NCBI RefSeq assembly: GCF_051650185.1
Contig: NZ_JBOFIN010000131.1
Span: forward strand, 1-64,000
Length of the DNA: 64,000 nucleotides
Source: Scandinavium sp051650185
GTDB lineage: Bacteria; Pseudomonadota; Gammaproteobacteria; Enterobacterales; Enterobacteriaceae
Reading direction: 5' to 3'
The position numbers were made by a program, and so were the translations under genes. Each line of letters starts with the position of its first letter. The first letter of the stretch is position 1. The notes under the pieces are model-generated. The model searched no databases. It saw nothing but the letters and a program-made list of their open reading frames with translations, and was not told where the DNA came from. This document shows positions 44,120-53,116 of the stretch, one piece after another.

Positions 44120-44521
44120 TTACTCGCTGTCCCCATGTTTAAATCTCATCAGGTCCCGGCGCTCTTTTTTATCAGGGCGACGATCCGGGTGCGGCATGGT
44201 CAGCGCATTCAGCTTACGGGCGACGGCCATTTTTTCCCGTTTCTCGATACTTTCCGCGGTCTCTTCATACATCAGAACCGCTTCAGAGGCCGGGCGACGC
44301 TGTTCGGAAATGCTTTTCACAATCACCGTGCGTTCGTCATTCCCCTGACGAAGCGTCAGTGTGGCGTTCAGCTCCATCGCTTTGCCCGGTTTGCTACGCT
44401 GGCCGTTGTAGTGAACTTTGCCGCCTTCAACCATTTCACGCGCCAGAGCACGGGTTTTGTAAAACCTGGCTGCCCAGAGCCATTTATCCAGGCGGACGGC
44501 TTCTGCAGGCTTCTCTTTCAT
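44120..44521 (-). CDS. hslR: heat shock protein 15 (HslR), ribosome rescue factor
   Basis: 133 aa. The S4 RNA-binding domain VRLDKWLWAARFYKTRALA starts at residue 9 and a basic, lysine/arginine-rich tail ends the protein. It binds free 50S subunits that still carry a nascent chain with tRNA. It lies between yrfG (10 bp) and hslO (23 bp). Confidence 0.95.
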   Translation of the reverse strand: MKEKPAEAVRLDKWLWAARFYKTRALAREMVEGGKVHYNGQRSKPGKAMELNATLTLRQGNDERTVIVKSISEQRRPASEAVLMYEETAESIEKREKMAVARKLNALTMPHPDRRPDKKERRDLMRFKHGDSE

Positions 44522-44531
44522 GGTTTCTCCT

Positions 44532-45200
44532 TCACCGAATCGCGGGGATCAGCCGACGATAATCATTCAGTGCCGGGTGACGCTGATACTGCTTTTCCGC
44601 CACGCCAGAATCCGGATTGGTGACGCCCAGGCAATAACGAATGCCGAATAATGCCGCGGCATCCAGAATGGGCTCGCTGTCGTCAATGAACACCGTTTTG
44701 TGTGCGTCTAACGCCGTCTCTTTTGCGACGGCCCGCCACAGGCGCTGATCTTCTTTCGGATAACCAAATGTGTGGGTGGAAAGTAATAAATCAAGGTGTG
44801 AAGCCAGGCCAGTATGTTCCAGCTTCACGGCCAGATTGTGTGGATGCGCATTGGTGAGCAGCACCCGACGCTTCCCGCTGGCTTTCAGGGCATCCAGAAA
44901 AGGGACCGTATCTTCGCGAAGCACGGCATTTGGGCCTTGCGCGGTGGTCATGGCGCAGATATCAAGCCCAAGACGGTCGCTCCAGTAATCCAGACAGTAC
45001 CAGTTTAGCGTATGCTGCACGGCGTGATATTCTTGACTTATCCGCAGCTTCGCTTCCTCAACGCTGAGGCCGTTTTGTGCGCCATAGGTTTCAGGAACCA
45101 GCTTTTGCCAGAAATGGGTGTCGAAGGCGAGATCGAGAAGGGTACCGTCCATGTCCAGCAAAACGGTATCCACCTCTTGCCAGGCGATATCAAAATGCAT
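44532..45200 (-). CDS. yrfG: GMP/IMP nucleotidase YrfG (HAD family)
   Basis: 222 aa from the ATG at 45200 (MHFDIAWQEVDTVLLDMDGT), the E. coli length; the ATG at 45239 has no family support. HAD phosphatase motifs: I LLDMDGTLLDL, II LLTNAHPHN, III the lysine in GYPKEDQRLW, IV FIDDSEPILDAA. E. coli YrfG removes phosphate from purine nucleotides. It heads the yrfG-hslR-hslO group. Confidence 0.95.
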   Translation of the reverse strand: MHFDIAWQEVDTVLLDMDGTLLDLAFDTHFWQKLVPETYGAQNGLSVEEAKLRISQEYHAVQHTLNWYCLDYWSDRLGLDICAMTTAQGPNAVLREDTVPFLDALKASGKRRVLLTNAHPHNLAVKLEHTGLASHLDLLLSTHTFGYPKEDQRLWRAVAKETALDAHKTVFIDDSEPILDAAALFGIRYCLGVTNPDSGVAEKQYQRHPALNDYRRLIPAIR

Positions 45201-45268
45201 GTTGCGTCTCCAGCCGAAGAATGCGCGACAGGGTATCACACCGGCCGCGCTTGCGGGAGCAGGGCGGT

Positions 45269-47416
45269 TTAGCTGTCTGAGCTTTCCTGGCGTAGGGCCT
45301 CACCGGAAGGGATCAGCACCGGGTTGATGCAGCTATCATAATATTTCTGTATTTCCACCCTGCGCATACGATGGCGTTGATAGCGTCGAATGGCCTGAAG
45401 CGCGTTCCAGAAACAGCATGCCAGCATCGCCAGCATCAACAGAGTGGTGCTGATGTAACGCCACAGCCCGGAGCTGTCCGGAATGCGATGCAGATTAATA
45501 TGACGGGTGCCGTTTGCATCGGTGGTCAGGTTGGTGACGATACCTTCTGCCACGAAGGGGGTGTGCATTAGCATCCCGGCCAGGCGCTGAAACTCAGCCC
45601 ATTGTTCGTGAGCCGGATAATCATAGAGAGAAACGGATGGCCAGGGCTGCGAGACCAGGTCACTGCCCTCGTCACTGGAAATCAAAAAGCCGCCCGGTGC
45701 AGGGCTGTTTAACGCTTGTGCCGCTCGTGCCGTTTCGCGCATCACAAACGGCGCGGTAGAGGTGGTGACCAGATTATCCAGAGATTCTGCGCTAACCGGG
45801 CGAAGCAGAACGTTAACGCCGTCGAGCTTGCCGGAGCTGGCTCGTTTGGTCAGCGTTTCCCAGTCACGGGTGTTACCGAGGTTAACCAGCGCATTTTTCA
45901 GGCGAGCGCAGTCGTCTTCAGCGGAACACAAATCTTTCGTTTTCAGCACGATGTCGGCGAAGTCATCCAACAGCACCATGCCTGATTTCTGAATGGCGGA
46001 GCGCAATGCCGGGCTCACGCGGGAGCTGTCATCCGGATTAGGATGCAGCTGACGGTTCACCGCCTGCATCAGCGCCGTGGCTTTGGTAACAACTTCGGAT
46101 TCCGGTAGCGGCAGCGGAGGCGCATCGTTCCAGATAATCTGCGAACAGTCGAACGGCATAAACGGCGAGTTTTCCTGCGCCGTCCAGGTGCCTGGCGAAT
46201 GAATATTGCACATGCCGGTGCCGCTGATATGCAGCGTATCGCCCACGCGAACGCCTGCTTTATCGAGCTGGCTCACGGTGGTGGCTTCAATCGTCTGCGC
46301 GCCTTTCAACCACGACAGCGTGAATTTAAACGGCATTCCCAGTGGAACGCTAATCCACAGCATCATCACAATCAGTAAGGCTCCGCCCGCGATAATGGCG
46401 CTACGCAGCCAGTGCTGAAGGGGGAAATGTTTCACCTCTTCGTGCAAGGACAGGAAGCGGCCCTGACGCACGACATGGCGGTCGAGGTAAATATCGATAT
46501 CCGTTTGCTGGCCTAAATCCTGGCCGATGTACGGCTGCCAGTGGCGCGGGTAAATCAGGTCAATAATCCCCAGTGAGATATTGTTGATTTGTTCCTGATC
46601 GTTTTCACCAAACAGGCCCCAGCGCTTTGGCGTGCCTCGCAGGCAGTGAATCTCCCGCAGCGACGTTTTAGACGGTGGCGCAAAAAGACCCCAAAGCCCA
46701 AAGGCCAGCAGCAACACTGCGCCGCCAGCCACCCAGGGTACAAAGACCTCTGGCACCATCAACGCACAGAAGAACAGCAGAAAGGCGCTGACGATAAGCA
46801 ACGCTTCGCGTAAACCATCCGGACGGCTCAGCGCGTACTCTTCGCGAGTTTCCTGGCGAATATTCAGCAGTTCAATCTGTTCGCTTTCTTCACCGCGAAT
46901 GGAAGCCTGAGTGGCAGAACGTTGTTCGAGTGCGTAACCACGAGCTTCTTGTTTGTGATCCTGAAGCGTGTGGCCGTTGAGCGAGATGACTAACGGCAAT
47001 GAATCGGTGTGGATCAGCTCTACCGTATTCTCATCATTGATGTACTGTTCCCAGAACGGCGGGAGGTGAATCTCGACGGAATCAAGGAAGTAGCGCCATT
47101 TGTTCGGATCGTCAGTGGTGATGCCGTAGCGAGTGATCGATCGGGTGACACAGTAGACAATATTGCTTTGGGCATTGAGGGTTAACGCAGTCGGCGCAAC
47201 AGTGGCACCGGAAGCGGGCACTTCCTGCGTGCGGCTCAGGCCTTCGAGATAGCTTTCAGCGGCAGCGCGTTCGTCCGCGCTCAGTTTACGCGTGGTCGCG
47301 CCCACAAAAGCATGCAGCCGGGGAAGTCTTCCGTGTTGTAAGCGCTGTCGATAAAACCACCCTGCAAGCAATGCGCAGACCAGCATAGCAGCGAGGAGAA
47401 TCAAAAAGGTGCCCAT
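45269..47416 (-). CDS. igaA: inner membrane Rcs regulator IgaA (YrfF)
   Basis: 715 aa (E. coli 711). A membrane anchor at the N terminus (LILLAAMLVCALLAGWFY), a cytosolic part, a helical pair near 205-245 (LLIVSAFLLFFCALMVP), another segment near 340, a large periplasmic domain with cysteines (GTGMCNIHS, PFDCSQI, DLCSAEDDCARL), and a last helix near 655 before a short cytosolic tail. It holds down the Rcs phosphorelay and is usually essential when Rcs is intact. Confidence 0.95.
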   Translation of the reverse strand: MGTFLILLAAMLVCALLAGWFYRQRLQHGRLPRLHAFVGATTRKLSADERAAAESYLEGLSRTQEVPASGATVAPTALTLNAQSNIVYCVTRSITRYGITTDDPNKWRYFLDSVEIHLPPFWEQYINDENTVELIHTDSLPLVISLNGHTLQDHKQEARGYALEQRSATQASIRGEESEQIELLNIRQETREEYALSRPDGLREALLIVSAFLLFFCALMVPEVFVPWVAGGAVLLLAFGLWGLFAPPSKTSLREIHCLRGTPKRWGLFGENDQEQINNISLGIIDLIYPRHWQPYIGQDLGQQTDIDIYLDRHVVRQGRFLSLHEEVKHFPLQHWLRSAIIAGGALLIVMMLWISVPLGMPFKFTLSWLKGAQTIEATTVSQLDKAGVRVGDTLHISGTGMCNIHSPGTWTAQENSPFMPFDCSQIIWNDAPPLPLPESEVVTKATALMQAVNRQLHPNPDDSSRVSPALRSAIQKSGMVLLDDFADIVLKTKDLCSAEDDCARLKNALVNLGNTRDWETLTKRASSGKLDGVNVLLRPVSAESLDNLVTTSTAPFVMRETARAAQALNSPAPGGFLISSDEGSDLVSQPWPSVSLYDYPAHEQWAEFQRLAGMLMHTPFVAEGIVTNLTTDANGTRHINLHRIPDSSGLWRYISTTLLMLAMLACCFWNALQAIRRYQRHRMRRVEIQKYYDSCINPVLIPSGEALRQESSDS

Positions 47417-47735
47417 GCTTTTCCCATCATACTTATTCTTACAGGTTTCGTCGGTTGCCCATTAACACAGAACGTGAGCCCGTAGTTAGCTATCGGCACG
47501 CATCACCCAGAACTTGAAAGATTAATTACGTTCTGACGCAACATTTGAGGATATCAGAGGTCAGTAAGTGCGAATATCAGCAAATTCTCAAATTCATTGC
47601 AACCTCTTGACTTTTTGATCAAAAAAGTGACTCCGGCAAAAAGTTATGCGAATGTAAATACATAGCATCAGGAATTGCCTAAACTGTGCGGCATGTCGCA
47701 CAATTACCCTGTTATCACAGAAAAATCAGGTCACC
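47417..47735. other. igaA-nudE divergent region (319 bp)
   Basis: No gene is supported. Two symmetric elements stand out: ACTTTTTGATCAAAAAAGT (47610-47628) and TGTGCG-N6-CGCACA (47685-47702). The latter ends 34 bp before the nudE start and could be an operator. Clear promoters could not be assigned. Confidence 0.45.
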
Positions 47736-48296
47736 ATGGATAAACCATTAACAAAACCCACCCTGCATAAAGTTGAAACCGTTGCTCGTTCACGGCTGTT
47801 TACTGTGGAAAGTGTGGACCTGGAATTCAGCAATGGCGAACGTCGCGTGTACGAAAGAATGCGTCCTTCGACGCGGGAAGCCGTGATGATAGTGCCGATT
47901 GTTGACGATCACCTGATCCTAATCCGCGAATATGCCGTGGGCACAGAATCGTATGAACTGGGCTTCTCCAAGGGGCTGATTGACCCTGGCGAAAGCGCCA
48001 TGGAAGCGGCAAACCGCGAGCTGAAAGAGGAAGTGGGCTTCGGGGCGAATCAGCTGACGTTCCTGAAAAAGCTCAGCATGGCACCCTCCTACTTTTCCAG
48101 CAAAATGAACATCATCGTTGCTGAAGATCTCTACCCGGAGTCATTGCCGGGCGATGAGCCGGAACCGCTGCCTCAGGTTCGCTGGCCGTTAGCGAATCTG
48201 ATGAGCCTGCTGGACGAGCCGGACTTCAACGAAGCCCGCAATGTCAGCGCGTTGTTCCTTGTGCGCGAATGGCTCAAAGGGCAGGGACGACTTTAG
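47736..48296 (+). CDS. nudE: ADP compounds hydrolase NudE
   Basis: 186 aa Nudix hydrolase acting on ADP-ribose, Ap3A and NADH. A complete Nudix box lies at residues 80-102: GLIDPGESAMEAANRELKEE then VGF. Length and end (FLVREWLKGQGRL) match E. coli NudE. Monocistronic; REP repeats follow. Confidence 0.96.
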   Translation: MDKPLTKPTLHKVETVARSRLFTVESVDLEFSNGERRVYERMRPSTREAVMIVPIVDDHLILIREYAVGTESYELGFSKGLIDPGESAMEAANRELKEEVGFGANQLTFLKKLSMAPSYFSSKMNIIVAEDLYPESLPGDEPEPLPQVRWPLANLMSLLDEPDFNEARNVSALFLVREWLKGQGRL

Positions 48297-48302
48297 GGCG
48301 CT

Positions 48303-48369
48303 GTCGGGCGGCACTTTGTTTGCCCGACCTACAACATCCGTAGGCCCGGTAAGCATCGCGCCACCGGGC
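48303..48369. repeat. REP-type repeats between nudE and mrcA
   Basis: GTCGGGCGGCACTTTGTTTG to GCCCGAC (48303-48328) and GCCCGGTAAGCATCGCGCCA to GGGC (48344-48369), two imperfect palindromes in the gap of two convergent genes. Confidence 0.75.
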
Positions 48370-48384
48370 ATTTCTCTTCAGGAA

Positions 48385-50937
48385 TTAAAACAGCTCGTGT
48401 GCTTCACCGTTATCGATGAGCGTTGTCCCTACCTCATGAACGGCCTGTTGGTTCGGCTGCGTCCCTTCAATAAAGTACTCTTCACGGCTATTGCCACCGT
48501 TGGCGAGCTGGCCTGTCGCACGATCGATATTGATAGTCACCACGCCTGCCGGTGGCGTTAGCGGTTGTTCCGGCACGCCTTCCAGCACGGTTTTCATAAA
48601 GGCATCCCAGGCAGGTTGTGCGCTCTTGGCACCGCCCTCATAACCTGAAATCTGATCTTTAATTGCCCCGGAGGCCGTGGTGCGGCCAAGGTCGCGGCGA
48701 TGATCGTCAAAGCCAATCCATACGGAGGTCACGACGCCCGGGCCATAACCGGAGAACCAGGCATCTTTCGAACTGTTGGTTGTCCCGGTTTTTCCGCCGA
48801 TGTCATGACGCTTAAGGTCACGGCCTGCACGCCAGCCTGTTCCCTGCCAGCCTGGTTCACCAAAGATATTGGTGTTCAGGGCGCTCTTAATCAGGAACGA
48901 CAGCGGGGTGCTGATCACGTGCGGGGCATATTCCTGACCGCCGCTGCGCGCAACCAGCGCCTGGTTCGCCTGCTCAAGGCTTGGCATCGGCACGGAGGAG
49001 TTTTGAGGCTCCTGCGAGGTGGCGACATCTTCCACGTTCTGATTTTCCAGCACGTTTGATTTCTGCGTGTCGCCGTAAATCACCGGAATATCGCAATCGG
49101 CACAAGCCACTTTCGGTTTGGCTTCAAAAATCACGCCGCCCATATCATTTTCAATCTTGCTGATGAAATACGGGTCAATCAGGAAACCGCCGTTGGCCAT
49201 CACGGAATAGCCACGGGCTACCTGCAGTGGGGTAAAGGAAGCGGAACCGAGCGCCAGTGATTCGGTGCGAACAATGTTATCCGCCGGGAAGCCAAAGCGT
49301 TGCAGGTATTCTGCGGCGTAATCCACGCCCATCGCACGCATCGCGCGGACCATCACCACGTTTTTGGACTGACCCAGACCCTGACGCAGACGAATCGGGC
49401 CCGCATATTCTGGCGGCGAGTTCTTCGGACTCCAGTCTGAACCTGCTCCGGCATCCCAGCGCGAGATTGGCACATCGTTGAGCATGCTGGCCAGCGTCAG
49501 GCCTTTATCCATCGCGGCGGTATACAGGAATGGCTTGATGTTGGAACCGACCTGACGCAGCGCCTGGGTCGCGCGGTTAAATTTGCTCTGGTTGAAATCA
49601 AAACCGCCAACCAGCGCAATGATCGCGCCGTTTTGCGGATTGAGGGACACCAGCGCAGAGTTCACATCCGGCACCTGCGCCAGCCACCAGGTTTCACCCA
49701 CCTGGCGAACCCAAATTTGTTGCCCTGTCTGTACGACATCCGTGACTTTGCGCGGTGTCGGGCCTTGCTGAGTATCAGAACGATACTGACGCGCCCAGCG
49801 CATGGCGTCCATGTTCAGCGCGATGGAGGTGCCGTCCGCCATCATCACGGTGGCTTCCTGCGGATTTGCGGCTGTCACCACAGCAGGCTCAAGCGGCCCA
49901 TAAGTTGGCAGGCTCTTCAGGGAGTCAGTGATTTTTTTGCTGTCCCACGGCGTCTCGCCAATTTTCCACAGCACGTTAGCCGGGCCGCGATAACCATGGC
50001 GCATGTCGTAATCCATCACGTTATTACGCAAAGCCGTTTGCGCGGCTAACTGATCTTTGCGGGTGATGGTGGTGTAGATGCGATAGCCGTCTTCATATGC
50101 CTTTTCACCGTAACGGTGATACATCTCCTGACGCACCATTTCCGTGAGGTAAGGGGCAGAGAAGGCGATTTCCGGCGCATGGTAGCTGGCATCAATCGGC
50201 TGGCCGACGGCGTCGTTGTACTGATCCTGAGTAATGTAATTCTCGCTCAGCATGCGCGACAGGACGACGTTACGACGCGCTGTTGCTCTGTCCATCGAAT
50301 ACAGCGGGTTGAAGGTTGACGGTGCTTTAGGCAGGCCGGCAATGACGGCCATTTCGCTAAGCGTCAACTGATCGACCGATTTACCAAAATAGACCTGCGC
50401 CGCGGCACCCACGCCATAGGCGCGGTAGCCGAGGTAAATCTTGTTCAGGTAGAGCTCAAGAATTTCGTCTTTGTTCAGCAACTGCTCAATGCGAATCGCC
50501 AGAAAGACTTCTTTGATCTTACGCGTCAGTGTCTTTTCAGGGCTGAGGAAGAAGTTACGCGCGAGCTGCTGAGTAATGGTACTCGCCCCTTGCGAAGCGT
50601 GACCGGAGAACAGGGCTACGCTTGCCGCACGGAAAATCCCAACAGGATCGACGCCGTGGTGCTCATAGAAGCGGCTGTCTTCTGTCGCAATGAAGGCTTT
50701 GACCAGTTCAGGCGGCATTTGACTGAGCGTGACGGGAATACGGCGCTTTTCACCGTACTGTGCGATGAGCTCGCCATCGGCACTGTAGATCTGCATCGGG
50801 ATTTGCAGGCGCACGTCTCTGAGCGTGGCAACGTCAGGCAACTGCGGCTCAATGAATTTGTAGAGGCCGTATATCGAGCCTGCTCCCAGCAGAATGCAAC
50901 AGACTGCAAGGATGAATAAATACTTTACGAACTTCAC
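48385..50937 (-). CDS. mrcA: penicillin-binding protein 1A (MrcA)
   Basis: 850 aa from the GTG at 50937 (M/VKFVKYLFILAVCCILLGAG), the E. coli start and length; a TTG eight codons earlier gives a longer frame with no family support. A single N-terminal anchor is followed by a GT51 transglycosylase domain (catalytic Glu in ATEDSRFYEHHG, and GASTITQQLARNFFLS) and a transpeptidase domain (SxxK in VGSNIKPFLY, KTG in GGKTGTTNSS). Polymerises and crosslinks peptidoglycan on the periplasmic side. Divergent from hofM. Confidence 0.96.
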   Translation of the reverse strand: MKFVKYLFILAVCCILLGAGSIYGLYKFIEPQLPDVATLRDVRLQIPMQIYSADGELIAQYGEKRRIPVTLSQMPPELVKAFIATEDSRFYEHHGVDPVGIFRAASVALFSGHASQGASTITQQLARNFFLSPEKTLTRKIKEVFLAIRIEQLLNKDEILELYLNKIYLGYRAYGVGAAAQVYFGKSVDQLTLSEMAVIAGLPKAPSTFNPLYSMDRATARRNVVLSRMLSENYITQDQYNDAVGQPIDASYHAPEIAFSAPYLTEMVRQEMYHRYGEKAYEDGYRIYTTITRKDQLAAQTALRNNVMDYDMRHGYRGPANVLWKIGETPWDSKKITDSLKSLPTYGPLEPAVVTAANPQEATVMMADGTSIALNMDAMRWARQYRSDTQQGPTPRKVTDVVQTGQQIWVRQVGETWWLAQVPDVNSALVSLNPQNGAIIALVGGFDFNQSKFNRATQALRQVGSNIKPFLYTAAMDKGLTLASMLNDVPISRWDAGAGSDWSPKNSPPEYAGPIRLRQGLGQSKNVVMVRAMRAMGVDYAAEYLQRFGFPADNIVRTESLALGSASFTPLQVARGYSVMANGGFLIDPYFISKIENDMGGVIFEAKPKVACADCDIPVIYGDTQKSNVLENQNVEDVATSQEPQNSSVPMPSLEQANQALVARSGGQEYAPHVISTPLSFLIKSALNTNIFGEPGWQGTGWRAGRDLKRHDIGGKTGTTNSSKDAWFSGYGPGVVTSVWIGFDDHRRDLGRTTASGAIKDQISGYEGGAKSAQPAWDAFMKTVLEGVPEQPLTPPAGVVTINIDRATGQLANGGNSREEYFIEGTQPNQQAVHEVGTTLIDNGEAHELF

Positions 50938-51055
50938 CGGAGATTTCCCATTAAGTGGCAATTGGGCAGTTTATAAACAAACGCGCGGTAGTATAAAGGC
51001 AAGCCAGAAGCATTGATATAGCCGGAATGGTTTGAAGGATAAGGAGATCGTAAGA

Positions 51056-51778
51056 ATGACTTACAGTCACTGGCAAGCAGGGTTGCACTTTCAGCAAGAT
51101 AGCGTGGTCTGTGTTGCGCTACAAAGAACACGGTTTGGACTGGCATTACGCCGCTGGTGGCAAGTCCCTCTTACAGAAGAGGTGACAGAGCCAAAAGCGA
51201 TTGCAGCGTTATGCAAAATTCGGCGCGAAATGCCACGTTATCACAGGATTGCGGTTGCGCTCCCCGCAGGCGATACGCTGCAAAAGCAATTACCCCCACC
51301 ACAGATGCCCTTGCGAGAAAGCGAGCAGGTTCAGTGGATAGTTAACACGGTCTCGCAGCAGCTTGAGATGCCCGCCAACACGCTGGCTTTTGATTTCCAC
51401 AATACTGACGCGAACAGCTATAGCGTGACAGCTGCGCGCCGAAAGGACATCAGCCTTTTGCAACAGCGCTTGCGCGCCGCCAGGCTGAATCTGTTTGCGA
51501 TTACGCCGGATGCCTGTGCGCTGCAAAGCTTCCTGCCCTGGGTGTCAGAGGCGGTACCGGGCTTGTGCTGGTACGATGGGGAGCGCTGGCTATGGGCGAC
51601 GCGTGAAAGTTGGGGAAGTGGCCCTGTTCAGCCAGACGAATTTCTTCCTTGTACTACCCAGTCCCGGGTTGGGGAAACGTTCAATCCCTGGTTCCCGTTA
51701 AACCAACTCCAGCCGCCTCTGCCCGAAAACGGTGATGCTTTTGCCATCGCACTTGCGCTGGCTGTGGGAGTGAGCTGA
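51056..51778 (+). CDS. hofM: PilM-like DNA utilization protein HofM
   Basis: 240 aa from the ATG at 51056, with AAGGAG 9 bp upstream. E. coli HofM is 259 aa and only moderately similar, so this locus diverges faster than its neighbours. PilM-like actin-fold protein; conserved parts are LPAGDTLQKQLPPPQMPLRE near 74 and VTAARRKDISLLQQRL near 122, ending DAFAIALALAVGVS. First of hofMNOPQ, needed in E. coli for using DNA as a nutrient. Confidence 0.85.
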   Translation: MTYSHWQAGLHFQQDSVVCVALQRTRFGLALRRWWQVPLTEEVTEPKAIAALCKIRREMPRYHRIAVALPAGDTLQKQLPPPQMPLRESEQVQWIVNTVSQQLEMPANTLAFDFHNTDANSYSVTAARRKDISLLQQRLRAARLNLFAITPDACALQSFLPWVSEAVPGLCWYDGERWLWATRESWGSGPVQPDEFLPCTTQSRVGETFNPWFPLNQLQPPLPENGDAFAIALALAVGVS

Positions 51779-51779
51779 G

Positions 51780-52319
51780 ATGAGGCGCCCGGTGAATTTA
51801 CTGAGCTGGCGGGAAGCGCGACGCCGTAGCTGCGTGCGGTTTTGGGCCATGATGTTTTCCGGTCTCTGGCTGGCGGCTATTCTCCAGATTGTGACGGGGC
51901 GGCTGGCGCACACCCAGTTCTTAGCCCGCCAGGAAGTGTATCGCGTAAATGAAAGCGCGTTATCAGCGCTATTGGCTAATAAGGAGAAAGCACTTCGCGA
52001 ACAGCACCTGCGTTGGGCAGCGGCGCAGGCACATGAACTCAGGCGAAAACAGACAGCGAACTGGGAAGCCATGTTGCTAACGCTGGCCGAAAAGCTACCC
52101 GAACAGGCATGGCTGACCGCGCTTCAGTGGCAGGGTAATCAGTTTAGTTTGGCTGGCATGGCAATGCGCTTTCCCGCGCTTTCCTCCGTCGATCAGATGG
52201 TCAAAAGTTTGCCCGGCTTTGTTTCCGTCATGCCGGGGCCAACCCGACAGGATAAGCAGGGGCGATGGCAATTCAGTTACCAGCTGCGAGTGGGGGATAC
52301 TGATGTTAGCGCTCGCTGA
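51780..52319 (+). CDS. hofN: PilN-like protein HofN
   Basis: 179 aa with one membrane segment near the N terminus (MMFSGLWLAAILQIVTG) after a short basic cytosolic start (VNLLSWREARRRSC), then a coiled-coil-prone stretch (NKEKALREQHLRWAAAQAHE). This is the PilN plan. The start is one base past the hofM stop. It overlaps hofO by 17 bp. Confidence 0.85.
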   Translation: MRRPVNLLSWREARRRSCVRFWAMMFSGLWLAAILQIVTGRLAHTQFLARQEVYRVNESALSALLANKEKALREQHLRWAAAQAHELRRKQTANWEAMLLTLAEKLPEQAWLTALQWQGNQFSLAGMAMRFPALSSVDQMVKSLPGFVSVMPGPTRQDKQGRWQFSYQLRVGDTDVSAR

Positions 52320-52725
52320 TCGCTGGTGCGATTTACCAAAATCTGCGCGGCCTGGAAGCTGGGCAGTGATGCTTTTGCTGTCGGCCATTATCTGTGTGAT
52401 TTGCTATCACTCCCCTGAGCGGCAGCCGTCGGGCCACAGCTTGCGGGCGCAATGGAGCAAAGTGATGCCATTACGGATAGAGCAAAATCAAATCCCTCTT
52501 TCGACAACGGTTCCGTTTTCCGCTCTGGCATTTCAGCGCAGCCTGGTGAGCTGGCAGCCAGCGGCTTCCGGGGGAGAGCTGGTGCTTGAAGGAGAGTGGC
52601 CGACGTTGATGGGGGCGTTTAGCCGACTTGCCGCAAGTGACCGAGCCATCAAAGCCTTCAGTCTGCAGCCTGATAAAGGAAGCTTAAGGATGACGCTGCA
52701 ACTGGAGTCCTTGGGTAATGAATAG
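52303..52725 (+). CDS. hofO: PilO-like protein HofO
   Basis: 140 aa from the ATG at 52303 (MLALADRWCDLPKSARPGSW), similar in size to E. coli HofO (146). One membrane helix near 25-40 (VMLLLSAIICVICY) and a periplasmic PilO-type domain. It overlaps the end of hofN by 17 bp and hofP by 8 bp, giving tight coupling. Confidence 0.82.
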   Translation: MLALADRWCDLPKSARPGSWAVMLLLSAIICVICYHSPERQPSGHSLRAQWSKVMPLRIEQNQIPLSTTVPFSALAFQRSLVSWQPAASGGELVLEGEWPTLMGAFSRLAASDRAIKAFSLQPDKGSLRMTLQLESLGNE

Positions 52726-53116
52726 CTGGCGCGTACTATTTTTGGTGTTCATTCCAGGGTTATTAGGGATGCGCGACCCTTTCAAGGTTCCCGAGGACAA
52801 CTGTTCTGCCTCTCAGCTGGCGATGTGGCATTACCGTGGCATGGCTGATTTTGGCGGGCAAGTGACCGGCATTGTGCAGGATGCCGAAGGGAAATGGCAT
52901 CGCCTGCGACCAGGGCAACAGCTGGAGAACCGCTGGACTGTCTCAGGCATCACCCCGGATCAGATTGATCTCACCCTTAATGCAGAGTGCGAACCCTCGC
53001 AGTGGCGCTGGGTTAAAGAAGGAACGAACCATGATTCGAAGGATACTGCTGGGGCTGCTGTTCCTGACGACAGTCGCCATAGCGAAAGAAAAAACCGTCA
53101 CGCTGGCGGTCGATGA
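52718..53116 (+). CDS. hofP: PilP-like protein HofP
   Basis: 132 aa. A hydrophobic N terminus (WRVLFLVFIPGLLGM) precedes GMRDPFKVPEDNC, which is like the PilP block in E. coli HofP (GMRDPFKPPEDLC). The rest is a small beta domain (ITGIVQDAEG-type) and a hydrophilic tail. Its last 86 bases overlap the start of hofQ in another frame, an unusually long overlap. Confidence 0.82.
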   Translation: MNSWRVLFLVFIPGLLGMRDPFKVPEDNCSASQLAMWHYRGMADFGGQVTGIVQDAEGKWHRLRPGQQLENRWTVSGITPDQIDLTLNAECEPSQWRWVKEGTNHDSKDTAGAAVPDDSRHSERKNRHAGGR

